From the NCBI GenBank assembly GCA_902363335.1, contig CABIZV010000012.1, positions 3,564 to 67,563 on the forward strand: 64,000 nucleotides of DNA, in the 5' to 3' direction. A program made the position numbers and the translations under genes. The DNA is from Enterobacteriaceae bacterium (GTDB lineage Bacteria > Pseudomonadota > Gammaproteobacteria > Enterobacterales > Enterobacteriaceae). Positions 29,412 to 38,057 of the stretch are shown one piece after another; the stretch's first letter is position 1; each line of letters begins with the position of its first letter. Below the pieces are notes generated by a model. It made no database searches. It was given only the letters and a program-made list of their open reading frames with translations, and had not been told where the DNA came from.

Positions 29412-30956
29412 TTAATCAAACTTCATACGCGTGGCTTTCAGGTTCACTATCGCGAGCGCACCGACCAGCAGGAAGATAAGCGTCGCAATCGCTGCCGCCA
29501 GACCAAAGTCCTGGCCGCCGCCGCCTTCAAAGGCGATGCGGTAGGTGTAGCTGACGAGCAGGTCGGTATAACCGGCAGGCGTCGTGGTGCCGAGGCGGTC
29601 AGGGCCACCGTTGGTCAGAAGCTGAATCAGCACGAAGTTGTTAAAGTTAAAGGCGAAGCTGGCGATCATCAGCGGCGTGAGCGGCTTAATCAGCAGCGGG
29701 AAGGTAATCTTAAAGAAGTTCTGGAACGGGCCGGCGCCATCCATTGCCGAGGCTTCGTACAGATCGTCCGGGATGGCTTTCAGCAGGCCCATGCACAGGA
29801 TCATCATGTACGGATAACCCAGCCAGGTGTTGACGATAACAATCATCGAACGGGCGGTTGTCGGGTCGCTAAACCAGGCCGGTTTGATGCCAAACAGCGC
29901 GCTGAGCATCATGTTGATTTCACCAAAGCTCTGGTTGAACAGCCCTTTGAAAATCAGAATCGAAATAAATGACGGTACGGCATATGGCAAAATTAGCAGT
30001 ACGCGGTAGATGGCTTTGCCTTTCAGCGATTCCCACTGCACGACGCAGGCCAGAATCATGCCCACCGCCACGGTCAGCACAACCGTCAGAACCGAGAATA
30101 CGACCGTCCAGATAAAGATGGCGAAGAAAGGTTTCTTGATACCTTCATCGGTGAATACGCGGGTGAAGTTATCCCAGCCGATACCCACGGTGTAGCCCGG
30201 GCTGAGTTTTTCATCGCCCCAGCTACCGTCGGCGTTAATGGTCTGGTAGAAACCAATATCGTTGTTCGGGCGATATTTTATGCCGCTTTGATTGTTGGTC
30301 AGCAGACCGTCATCAGACAACGTATAGAGCGGCTGGGTGCCGGAGAACTGGCGCAGCGAGCTCATGGTGACTTTGCTTTCATCTGGCAGAGCCGCGGTGA
30401 GCTGGTTTAGCGCCTGACGATTCTGGGTGATGATGCGTAATGCCGCGCGCTCGCCGGTGGGCAGGGCGTCAGTCTCTTTTAGCTGTAGCTTCTGCGCGCC
30501 GCCAAATTTGAAGGCGTCGGAGAGATAATTTTTGCCGCTTTCACCGTCGGTGAGGGCCAGCTGCCACTCGTCGCCAGCAGGGTACAGACCGAAGCCGTAG
30601 GTTTTGCCCGCCTGGTAGGAGCGGTCCATCAGGACTTCCTGGGCGCGTTCAAAGGTCAGCTGGTTCGTACTGCTGTAGTTGGTAAATGCGATGGCGATGG
30701 TACAAATTAGCGGGAACAGGACAAACAGCCCCATCCCGGCAACGCCCGGATAAACATAGCGCCAGGCGTAGGTTTTACGGTTGGCGAAAATATACAGCCC
30801 CGCTGAACTTAAAATCAGCGTCATGATGGCAAACAGGTACTCCCCCTGTGCATACATTAAAACGACAAGGTAACTCACCAGCAGCCCAAGCAGACCTATT
30901 ACTGACCATTTAAGTCGGTCGCTTTGCCACCAATGTTTCTTTTTAATGACATCCAT
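29412..30956 (-). CDS. malF: Maltose/maltodextrin ABC permease MalF
   Basis: The larger membrane subunit of the maltose importer. 514 residues, as in E. coli. The N-terminal segments are followed by the large periplasmic P2 loop (about residues 90-275, rich in polar residues, e.g. FERAQEVLMDRSYQAGKTYG) that contacts MalE, then by five more helices. The EAA loop reads YEASAMDGAGPFQNFFKITF. It is separated from malE by a REP pair, which in E. coli protects upstream malE mRNA. Confidence 0.97.
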   Translation of the reverse strand: MDVIKKKHWWQSDRLKWSVIGLLGLLVSYLVVLMYAQGEYLFAIMTLILSSAGLYIFANRKTYAWRYVYPGVAGMGLFVLFPLICTIAIAFTNYSSTNQLTFERAQEVLMDRSYQAGKTYGFGLYPAGDEWQLALTDGESGKNYLSDAFKFGGAQKLQLKETDALPTGERAALRIITQNRQALNQLTAALPDESKVTMSSLRQFSGTQPLYTLSDDGLLTNNQSGIKYRPNNDIGFYQTINADGSWGDEKLSPGYTVGIGWDNFTRVFTDEGIKKPFFAIFIWTVVFSVLTVVLTVAVGMILACVVQWESLKGKAIYRVLLILPYAVPSFISILIFKGLFNQSFGEINMMLSALFGIKPAWFSDPTTARSMIVIVNTWLGYPYMMILCMGLLKAIPDDLYEASAMDGAGPFQNFFKITFPLLIKPLTPLMIASFAFNFNNFVLIQLLTNGGPDRLGTTTPAGYTDLLVSYTYRIAFEGGGGQDFGLAAAIATLIFLLVGALAIVNLKATRMKFD

Positions 30957-31000
30957 GGGGATCTTCCTCTACAGCGTTGAAACTTCCTGGCCGGAGATGT

Positions 31001-31074
31001 GCCTGATGGCGCTGCGCTTATCAGGCCTACGGTGTGTTGTAGGCCGGATAAGGCAATTATGCCGCCATCCGGCA
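31001..31074. repeat. REP/BIME pair between malE and malF
   Basis: GCCTGATGGCGCTGCGCTTA... CAGGCCTAC and an inverted GTAGGCCGGATAAGGCAATT... CCATCCGGCA. In E. coli the REP sequence at this position stabilises malE mRNA against 3'-5' decay and raises MalE over MalF; the same is likely here. Confidence 0.93.
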
Positions 31075-31088
31075 CATGCTCAGCGGCA

Positions 31089-32279
31089 TTACTTGGTGAT
31101 ACGACCCTGTGCATCTTTCAGCGCTGCATCGACGGTCTGGCGACCGCTAGCGGCGTTGATAACTGCGGTACGAACGGCATACCAGAATGCAGACATCTGT
31201 GGGATGTTCGGCATGATTTCGCCTTTCTGGGCGTTATCCATGGTCGCCGCGATACGTGGGTCTTTGGCTAACTGATCCTGGAAGGATTTCAGCGCCACTG
31301 CGCCCAGCGGTTTGTCCTTGTTCACTTCATCCAGACCCTGGTCGGTCAGCAGGTAGTTTTCGAGGAACTCTTTCGCCAGCTCTTTGTTCGGGCTAGCGGC
31401 GTTGATACCGGCGCTCAATACACCGACGAACGGTTTAGACGGCTTGCCTTTGAAGGTTGGCAGCAGCGTCACGCCGTAATTGATTTTGCTCTTATCAATA
31501 TTCGACCACGCCCACGGCCCGTTGATGGTCATCGCGGTATCGCCTTTGTTAAAGGCGGCTTCTGCGATGGAGTAGTCGGTGTCCGCGTTCATGTGCTTGT
31601 TCTTGATAAGGTCAACCAGGAAGGTCAGACCCGCTTTCGCGCCCGCGCTGTCCACGCCCACGTCTTTGACGTCGTACTTGCCGTTTTCAAACTTGAACGC
31701 GTAACCGCCGTCAGCGGCAATCAGCGGCCAGGTGAAGTACGGTTCTTGCAGGTTGAACATCAGCGCAGATTTACCTTTCGCCTTCAGCTCTTTATCCAGC
31801 GCAGGAATTTCTTCCCAGGTTTTCGGCGGGTTAGGAACGAGGTCTTTGTTATAAATCAGCGACAGCGCTTCCACCGCGATTGGGTAAGCAATCAGTTTGC
31901 CGTTGTAACGTACGGCATCCCAGGTAAACGGATAAAGTTTGTCCTGGAACGCTTTGTCTGGCGTGACTTCAGCCAGCAGGCCGGACTGTGCGTAGCCGCC
32001 AAAGCGGTCATGCGCCCAGAAGATAATGTCCGGGCCGTCGCCGGTCGCGGCAACCTGCGGGAACTTCTCTTCCAGCTTATCCGGGTGCTCGATGGTGACT
32101 TTGATCCCGGTGTCTTTTTCGAATTTCTTACCGACCTCGGCCAGGCCGTTGTAGCCTTTGTCGCCGTTAATCCAGATAACCAGCTTTCCCTCTTCAATTT
32201 TTGCCAGAGCAGAGGCGGAAAACATCATCGTGGTCAATGCGGAAAGCGCAAGGATGCGAGCGCCAGTTTTGATTTTCAT
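31089..32279 (-). CDS. malE: Periplasmic maltose/maltodextrin-binding protein MalE
   Basis: The substrate-binding protein of the maltose ABC importer. 396 residues, as in E. coli, with a signal peptide cleaved at SASALA|KIEEGK. The mature protein starts KIEEGKLVIWINGDKGYNGL and is nearly identical to E. coli MBP, with the ligand-site segments ADGGYAFKFENGKYD and GINAASPNKELAKEFLEN. It is the first gene of malEFG, divergent from malK across a MalT/CRP control region. Confidence 0.98.
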   Translation of the reverse strand: MKIKTGARILALSALTTMMFSASALAKIEEGKLVIWINGDKGYNGLAEVGKKFEKDTGIKVTIEHPDKLEEKFPQVAATGDGPDIIFWAHDRFGGYAQSGLLAEVTPDKAFQDKLYPFTWDAVRYNGKLIAYPIAVEALSLIYNKDLVPNPPKTWEEIPALDKELKAKGKSALMFNLQEPYFTWPLIAADGGYAFKFENGKYDVKDVGVDSAGAKAGLTFLVDLIKNKHMNADTDYSIAEAAFNKGDTAMTINGPWAWSNIDKSKINYGVTLLPTFKGKPSKPFVGVLSAGINAASPNKELAKEFLENYLLTDQGLDEVNKDKPLGAVALKSFQDQLAKDPRIAATMDNAQKGEIMPNIPQMSAFWYAVRTAVINAASGRQTVDAALKDAQGRITK

Positions 32280-32648
32280 CTATCCGTCCTTTTTGGTGAT
32301 GTACTCGTGGATACACAGAGGTGGTTTAACGTCGATGAGTTTCCTTTTTTAGCAACCCCTTTCCATCCTCCTGAGGTCTACGCCCTAGGGGCTATTTGTG
32401 TGATCTCCATAACAAAACCCCCGGTTATGCGTCCCAGCGCACAAAAAAAAGCGCCGATTTTTGCAAGCGCCATCACGATTTTCGTTCCGATGAGATGTCA
32501 TCGGGTGCAGAGCGTGCCTTCTCATCCTCCCGCCTCCTCCCCCATAAAAAACCGGGGGGGTGGAGGATTCACCAGAATGATGGTTGCTGCATAGTCAGCC
32601 CATCTTGAATGTGTCTTTTGGTGACGAGTTGTAACGAGGGAGAAGGGC
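32280..32648. promoter_or_regulatory. Divergent malE/malK control region with MalT boxes and CRP site
   Basis: MalT-box-like GGAGGA/GGATGA cores occur on the minus strand at 32363-32372, 32522-32531 and 32533-32542, and on the plus strand at 32560-32569 (GGTGGAGGAT). A good CRP site, TGTGA-N6-TAACA, lies at 32399-32414. In E. coli this interval holds two groups of MalT boxes and several CRP sites that coordinate both promoters; the arrangement here agrees. There is no gene in the interval. Confidence 0.75.
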
Positions 32649-33758
32649 ATGGCGAACGTACAGCTACGCAATGTAACGAAAGCCTGGGGAGATGTGGTGG
32701 TATCGAAAGATATTAACCTCGATATCCAGGAAGGGGAGTTCGTGGTGTTTGTCGGGCCATCAGGCTGCGGCAAATCAACGTTGCTGCGTATGATCGCGGG
32801 CCTTGAAACCATCACCAGTGGCGATCTGTATATCGGCGAAACCCGCATGAACGAAATCCCACCTGCCGAACGTGGCGTGGGCATGGTGTTTCAGTCATAT
32901 GCGTTGTATCCCCACCTTTCCGTTGCTGAGAACATGTCCTTTGGTTTGAAACTCGCGGGTGCCAAAAAAGAGGTGATCAACCAGCGTGTGACGCAGGTGG
33001 CTGAAGTCTTACAGCTAGCGCATTTGCTGGATCGTAAACCTAAAGCCCTCTCCGGTGGTCAGCGTCAGCGTGTCGCCATTGGTCGTACGCTGGTGGCAGA
33101 GCCCCGCGTGTTCCTGCTTGATGAACCTCTTTCCAACCTTGATGCCGCGCTGCGCGTCCAGATGCGTATTGAAATTTCCCGTCTGCATAAACGCCTGGGC
33201 CGCACGATGATTTACGTCACCCACGATCAGGTTGAAGCGATGACGCTTGCCGACAAAATCGTGGTACTGGACGCCGGACGTATTGCCCAGGTCGGTAAAC
33301 CGCTGGAGCTGTATCACTACCCGGCTGACCGCTTTGTTGCGGGCTTTATCGGTTCGCCGAAGATGAACTTCCTGCCGGTGAAAGTGACCGCGACCGCGAT
33401 TGATCAGGTTCAGGTTGAGCTACCGAACCGCCAGCAAATCTGGCTGCCGGTCGAAAGCAGCAACGTGAATGTCGGCAGCAACATGTCGCTGGGCATCCGT
33501 CCTGAACACCTGCTGCCTAGCCACATCGCCGATGTGACGCTGGAAGGCATTGTGAATGTTGTCGAACAGCTTGGTCACGAAACACAAATTCATATCCAGA
33601 TCCCCGCCATTCGTCAAAACCTGGTGTACCGCCAGAACGACGTGGTGTTGGTAGAAGAGGGTGCCACATTCGCCATTGGTTTGCCGCCAGAGCGCTGTCA
33701 TCTGTTCCGAGAAGATGGCACGGCATGTCGTCGGTTGCACAAAGAACCCGGTGTTTAA
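32649..33758 (+). CDS. malK: Maltose importer ATPase MalK
   Basis: The ATP-hydrolysing subunit of MalFGK2, which also sequesters the activator MalT. 369 residues (371 in E. coli). Walker A is GPSGCGKST (about 36-44), the Q loop FQSYALYPH, the signature LSGGQRQRVAIGR, Walker B VFLLDEPLSNLD, and the switch His is in YVTHDQ. The C-terminal OB-fold regulatory domain starts near residue 236. The start is ATG 32649, behind GAGGGAGAAGGGC. lamB and malM follow. Confidence 0.98.
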   Translation: MANVQLRNVTKAWGDVVVSKDINLDIQEGEFVVFVGPSGCGKSTLLRMIAGLETITSGDLYIGETRMNEIPPAERGVGMVFQSYALYPHLSVAENMSFGLKLAGAKKEVINQRVTQVAEVLQLAHLLDRKPKALSGGQRQRVAIGRTLVAEPRVFLLDEPLSNLDAALRVQMRIEISRLHKRLGRTMIYVTHDQVEAMTLADKIVVLDAGRIAQVGKPLELYHYPADRFVAGFIGSPKMNFLPVKVTATAIDQVQVELPNRQQIWLPVESSNVNVGSNMSLGIRPEHLLPSHIADVTLEGIVNVVEQLGHETQIHIQIPAIRQNLVYRQNDVVLVEEGATFAIGLPPERCHLFREDGTACRRLHKEPGV

Positions 33759-33861
33759 GAGCCCCATAACAAAAAGAAACAGGAAACCCTTACACCGCCA
33801 ACAATAAGGCGTTACGGGGTGAAATGTTAAAGAAAAGCAAAGATCTCAGGAGATAGAATAG

Positions 33862-35199
33862 ATGATTACTCTGCGCAAACTCCCCGTGGCGGTTGCTGTT
33901 GCTGCAGGCATTATGTCTGCTCAAGCGATGGCAGTAGATTTTCATGGCTACGCACGTTCCGGTATTGGCTGGACAGGTAGCGGTGGCGAACAACAATGTT
34001 TCCAGGCAACTGGTGCACAAAGTAAATACCGTCTTGGTAACGAATGTGAAACCTATGCCGAACTTAAATTAGGTCAGGAAGTGTGGAAAGAGGGTGATAA
34101 GAGCTTCTACTTCGACACTAACGTCGCTTACTCCGTTGCCCAGCAGAACGACTGGGAAGGGACTGACCCAGCATTCCGTGAAGCGAACGTGCAGGGTAAA
34201 AACCTGATTGACTGGCTGCCAGGCTCCACCATCTGGGCTGGTAAGCGTTTCTACCAACGTCATGACGTGCACATGATCGACTTCTACTACTGGGATATTT
34301 CAGGTCCTGGTGCCGGTATCGAAAACGTCGATCTGGGCTTCGGTAAACTGTCTCTGGCAGCCACCCGTTCTCAGGAAGCTGGCGGTTCTTATGCCTTCAG
34401 CAGCCAGAATGTTTACGACAGAACCAAAGATACTGCCAACGACGTCTTCGACGTGCGTTTAGCGCAGATGGCGATCAACCCAGACGGTATGCTGGAACTG
34501 GGTGTTGACTACGGTCGTGCAAACACCACCGATGACTATCGTCTGGCTGATGGTGCCTCTAAAGATGGCTGGATGTTCACTGCTGAACATACCCAGAGCA
34601 TGCTGAAAGGCTACAACAAGTTTGTTGTTCAGTACGCAACTGACTCCATGACTACTCAAGGTAAAGGTCTGTCTCAGGGTTCATTCAGCGAAGGTTCGTT
34701 CACCACTGGCGGCGTGACCTATCCTAACGTTGTGAACAACAACGGTAGCCTGGTACGCGTATTAGACCACGGTGCTATCTCTCTGGGTGACGATTGGGAC
34801 CTGATGTACGTTGGTATGTATCAGAATATCGATATGGATAATAACCTGGGTACCGAATGGTATACCGTGGGTATCCGTCCTATGTACAAATGGACACCAA
34901 TCATGAGCACCTTGCTGGAAGTTGGCTATGACAACGTGAAATCTCAGCAAACCGGCGACCGCAACAACCAGTACAAAATCACCCTGGCACAGCAATGGCA
35001 GGCGGGTGACAGCATCTGGTCACGTCCTGCAATCCGCGTGTTCGCAACCTATGCGAAATGGGATGAAAACTGGGGTTACGTGAAGAATGGCGATAGCGTT
35101 TCTCGCTATGCGGTGTCCAGCAACTCCAACATTTCCAACACCAACCGCGGTGACAGCGACGAATTCTCCTTCGGCGCACAGATGGAAATCTGGTGGTAA
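33862..35199 (+). CDS. lamB: Maltoporin LamB
   Basis: A trimeric outer-membrane channel for maltose and maltodextrins and, in E. coli, the lambda receptor. 445 residues with a signal peptide ending SAQAMA|VDFHGYARSGIG. The sequence shows the alternating pattern of an 18-stranded barrel, the family Cys pair in loop L1 (QQCFQATGA.. GNECETYAE) and a terminal aromatic strand ending QMEIWW. It is preceded by CTCAGGAGATAGAATAG. Confidence 0.97.
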   Translation: MITLRKLPVAVAVAAGIMSAQAMAVDFHGYARSGIGWTGSGGEQQCFQATGAQSKYRLGNECETYAELKLGQEVWKEGDKSFYFDTNVAYSVAQQNDWEGTDPAFREANVQGKNLIDWLPGSTIWAGKRFYQRHDVHMIDFYYWDISGPGAGIENVDLGFGKLSLAATRSQEAGGSYAFSSQNVYDRTKDTANDVFDVRLAQMAINPDGMLELGVDYGRANTTDDYRLADGASKDGWMFTAEHTQSMLKGYNKFVVQYATDSMTTQGKGLSQGSFSEGSFTTGGVTYPNVVNNNGSLVRVLDHGAISLGDDWDLMYVGMYQNIDMDNNLGTEWYTVGIRPMYKWTPIMSTLLEVGYDNVKSQQTGDRNNQYKITLAQQWQAGDSIWSRPAIRVFATYAKWDENWGYVKNGDSVSRYAVSSNSNISNTNRGDSDEFSFGAQMEIWW

Positions 35200-35229
35200 T
35201 TCAGTATTAACCTGAAGCAATAATCTGAC

Positions 35230-35247
35230 GAGGGGCGCAAGCCCCTC
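35230..35247 (+). terminator. Intercistronic hairpin between lamB and malM
   Basis: GAGGGGC-GCAA-GCCCCTC, a 7-bp stem with a GNRA-type loop, followed by TGTTCC and not by a T run. Probably a 3'-end stabiliser or partial attenuator that lets LamB exceed MalM. Confidence 0.65.
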
Positions 35248-35313
35248 TGTTCCGTAAGGTTTAGCGCGCTATTGCCTGGCCACCGTTAGACCGACGATTT
35301 TGAGGTTATCATA

Positions 35314-36249
35314 ATGAAAATGAAAAAAAGTCTCATTGCTCTGTGCTTTACCGCCGGTTTTATGGCGAGCGTCCCGGGCATTAGCCTTGCGGATGTAAAC
35401 TATGTGCCGCAAAACACCAGCGCAGCGCCAACGATCCCAACGTCGTCCTTGCAACAATTGACCTGGACGCCGGTCGACCAATCGAAAGTCCAGTCTACGC
35501 AGGTTGCGGTGGGCGGACAAACGCTGAATGTTCCGGGGATCACCGGCAAAGTCGTCGCTTACAGCGTACCGGCTAACATTGGCGAACTGTCGTTGACGCT
35601 GACAAGCGAAGTTAACAAACAAACCACCGTCTTTGCGCCGAATGTGTTGATTCTTGATCAGAATATGACGCCTTCTGCCTTCTTCCCAAGCAGCTACTTT
35701 ACCTACCAGGAACCGGGCGTGATGAGCGCCGATCGTCTGGAAGGTGTTATGCGTCTGACGCCTGCGCTGGGGCAGCAAAAACTCTACGTGCTGGTCTTTA
35801 CCACTGAAAAAGATCTCCAGCAAACCACCAAACTGCTGGATCCGGCAAAAGCCTATGCTAAAGGCATCGGCAACGCGATCCCGGATATTCCTGACCCGAT
35901 TGCCAAACATACCACCGACGGTTTAGTGAAGCTGAAAGTGAAAACTAACAGTAGCTCCAGCGTACTGGTTGGCCCACTGTTTGGCTCATCTGGCCCAGCG
36001 CCGGTGACCGTGGGTAACACCGCCGCACCAGCCTATGCTGCTGCACCGGCGGCCGCAGCCGCAGCGGCTCCTGCTGCCAAAGCGGAACCGATGCTCAACG
36101 ATACCGAAAGCTACTTCAACAACGGTATCAAACAGGCCGTGGCGAAAGGGGATATCGATAAGGCCCTGAAATTGATGAATGAAGCCGAACGTCTGGGCTC
36201 CAAATCTGCTCGTTCCACCTTTATCGGCGCTGTAAAAGGCAAGGGGTAA
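35314..36249 (+). CDS. malM: Maltose operon periplasmic protein MalM
   Basis: 311 residues (306 in E. coli), with a signal peptide ending near GISLA|DVNYVPQ. The body matches MalM throughout (NVLILDQNMTPSAFFPSSYF). The central linker at about residues 238-256 carries an Ala/Pro-rich stretch with a run of Ala that looks longer than in E. coli. The role is unclear, although it is co-induced with the maltose genes. It is the last gene of malK-lamB-malM and has a strong terminator after it. Confidence 0.95.
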   Translation: MKMKKSLIALCFTAGFMASVPGISLADVNYVPQNTSAAPTIPTSSLQQLTWTPVDQSKVQSTQVAVGGQTLNVPGITGKVVAYSVPANIGELSLTLTSEVNKQTTVFAPNVLILDQNMTPSAFFPSSYFTYQEPGVMSADRLEGVMRLTPALGQQKLYVLVFTTEKDLQQTTKLLDPAKAYAKGIGNAIPDIPDPIAKHTTDGLVKLKVKTNSSSSVLVGPLFGSSGPAPVTVGNTAAPAYAAAPAAAAAAAPAAKAEPMLNDTESYFNNGIKQAVAKGDIDKALKLMNEAERLGSKSARSTFIGAVKGKG

Positions 36250-36287
36250 TTTCTCCCCGCAGCGCGGATGTTTAGGCGAAGCCTTTC

Positions 36288-36315
36288 GGTGTGCCCTTAC
36301 GGGCACACCTTTTTT
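36288..36315 (+). terminator. malK-lamB-malM operon terminator
   Basis: GGTGTGCCC-TTAC-GGGCACACC followed by six T residues. Confidence 0.95.
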
Positions 36316-36436
36316 GGTATGCAACATCATCTGTTGCACTGCTGTTGCGCTTATGATCGTATTTGACCATTCCTGCACCCCCTCCCATGCCTTTCTGCGA
36401 TACAATGCCTGAACGCTATGTATTGGAGAGACAGGC

Positions 36437-36934
36437 ATGTCGCACTCTGCACTGACGCAACTGCGTGCTTTGCACTATTTTGACGTCGTTCCCCCACTTG
36501 AACCGGCTCTGCGCGATTGGCTGATGCTGGAAGATTCCATGACCAAACGGTTTGAGCAGTTCGGGAAACCGGTTAGCGTAACGCTATTAAATGAAGAATT
36601 TATCCATCGCGATGCGCTTGCCGATGAACAGCACCTGTTGCCGGAAGAGCCTCGCTATTGGCTGCGAGAAATATTATTGTGCGTGGGCGGCGAACCCTGG
36701 CTTGCCGGGCGTACCGTGGTGCCGGAGTCGACACTTTGCGGGCCTGAGCTGGCGCTACAGCAACTTGGGCAGACTCCGCTGGGGCGTTATCTGTTCACGT
36801 CCTCCCAACTGACCCGCGATTTTATTGAGATTGGTCGTCATGATGCGCTGTGGGGGCGTCGTTCCCGCCTCCGCCTGAGCGGAAAACCACTGCTGCTGAC
36901 TGAGCTGTTTTTACCGGCGTCGCCGCTGTATTAA
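36437..36934 (+). CDS. ubiC: Chorismate pyruvate-lyase UbiC
   Basis: Converts chorismate to 4-hydroxybenzoate and pyruvate, the first committed step of ubiquinone synthesis. 165 residues, full length. Active-site residues known from E. coli are visible in context: Arg in YWLREILL, Met in DSMTKR, and Glu near the end in LTELFLPAS. It is 14 bases upstream of ubiA, forming the ubiCA operon. The start is ATG 36437, behind TGGAGAGACAGGC. Confidence 0.96.
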   Translation: MSHSALTQLRALHYFDVVPPLEPALRDWLMLEDSMTKRFEQFGKPVSVTLLNEEFIHRDALADEQHLLPEEPRYWLREILLCVGGEPWLAGRTVVPESTLCGPELALQQLGQTPLGRYLFTSSQLTRDFIEIGRHDALWGRRSRLRLSGKPLLLTELFLPASPLY

Positions 36935-36948
36935 GAGGATGAAGAAAA

Positions 36949-37821
36949 ATGGATACGAGTCTTAGCTCGAGTAAGCTACTGGCTTACCATCGGCTGATGC
37001 GCACGGACAAACCCATCGGCGCACTGCTGCTGCTGTGGCCGACATTATGGGCGCTTTGGGTGGCGTCACCGGGCGTACCTCCGCTGTGGATCCTGGCCGT
37101 TTTTGTGGCCGGAGTCTGGCTGATGCGCGCCGCAGGCTGTGTAGTGAATGACTACGCCGACCGTAAATTTGATGGGCACGTTAAGCGCACCGCCAATCGC
37201 CCGTTGCCCAGCGGTGCGGTGAGCGAGAAAGAGGCGCGCATCCTGTTCGCCGTACTGGTTCTGATCTCGTTCCTGCTGGTGCTGACGCTCAACACGATGA
37301 CCATTCTGCTGTCGGTGGCGGCGCTGGCGCTGGCCTGGGTCTATCCGTTTATGAAACGCTATACCCATCTGCCGCAGGTCGTGCTTGGCGCGGCTTTTGG
37401 CTGGTCAATCCCGATGGCGTTTGCCGCCGTTAGCGAAACGCTCCCGCTCAGCTGCTGGTTGATGCTGTTAGCTAACATCCTGTGGGCGGTGGCGTATGAC
37501 ACCCAGTATGCGATGGTTGACCGTGACGATGACGTCAAAATCGGCATCAAATCGACGGCCATTTTATTTGGCCAATATGACCGCCTGATTATTGGTATTT
37601 TGCAGGTGGGTGTTCTGGCGCTGATGGCGGCGATTGGCTGGCTCAACGGCCTGAACTGGGAATATTACTGGTCGATTCTGATTGCCGGTGCGTTATTTGT
37701 GTATCAGCAGAAGCTTATCCGCAACCGCGAACGCGGCCCGTGCTTCCAGGCGTTTTTGAACAATAACTACGTGGGACTGGTGCTGTTTATTGGTCTGGCG
37801 ATGAGTTACTGGCAGTTCTGA
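36949..37821 (+). CDS. ubiA: 4-hydroxybenzoate octaprenyltransferase UbiA
   Basis: An inner-membrane prenyltransferase that attaches the polyprenyl tail to 4-hydroxybenzoate. 290 residues, as in E. coli, with eight or nine hydrophobic segments. The two Asp-rich Mg-diphosphate motifs are present: NDYADRKFDGHVKRTANRPL and DTQYAMVDRDDD. The start is ATG 36949, behind AAGAGGATGAAGAAA. Confidence 0.97.
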   Translation: MDTSLSSSKLLAYHRLMRTDKPIGALLLLWPTLWALWVASPGVPPLWILAVFVAGVWLMRAAGCVVNDYADRKFDGHVKRTANRPLPSGAVSEKEARILFAVLVLISFLLVLTLNTMTILLSVAALALAWVYPFMKRYTHLPQVVLGAAFGWSIPMAFAAVSETLPLSCWLMLLANILWAVAYDTQYAMVDRDDDVKIGIKSTAILFGQYDRLIIGILQVGVLALMAAIGWLNGLNWEYYWSILIAGALFVYQQKLIRNRERGPCFQAFLNNNYVGLVLFIGLAMSYWQF

Positions 37822-37847
37822 TAGATACGGTGGATCGCGTGCAAGAC

Positions 37848-38013
37848 GTAGGCCTGATAAGCATAGCGCCATCAGGCATAATTGCGCACATTGCCGGATG
37901 GCGGCTTTGCCTTATCCGGCCTACACCTGACTGGTAGCCCAGCCAAGCGCAGCGCCGCCGGGATGGGCGCAGAACCTTCCCCGGAGTCGGCGTAAACGCC
38001 TCGTCCGGGCTAC
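37848..38013. repeat. REP pair followed by second-family palindrome
   Basis: GTAGGCCTGATAAGCATAGC... CATCAGGC and GCCGGATGGCGGCTTTGCC... GGCCTAC (37848-37924), then the composite GTAGCCCAGCCAAGCGCAGC... TTCCCCGGAGTCGGCG... CGTCCGGGCTAC (37934-38013). Confidence 0.88.
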
Positions 38014-38021
38014 AACGGCTG

Positions 38022-38056
38022 AAAAAAATCCCCGGTCATTGCCGGGGATTTTTGTT
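38022..38056. terminator. Bidirectional terminator between ubiA and plsB
   Basis: AAAAATCCCCGG-TCATTG-CCGGGGATTTTTG: a GC-rich stem flanked by A and T runs on either side, between convergent genes. Confidence 0.95.
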
Positions 38057-38057
38057 T

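Noticed and set aside
31593..32594. 333-codon plus-strand frame over malE
   Set aside because: Antisense to malE and running into the MalT/CRP control region; no independent support.
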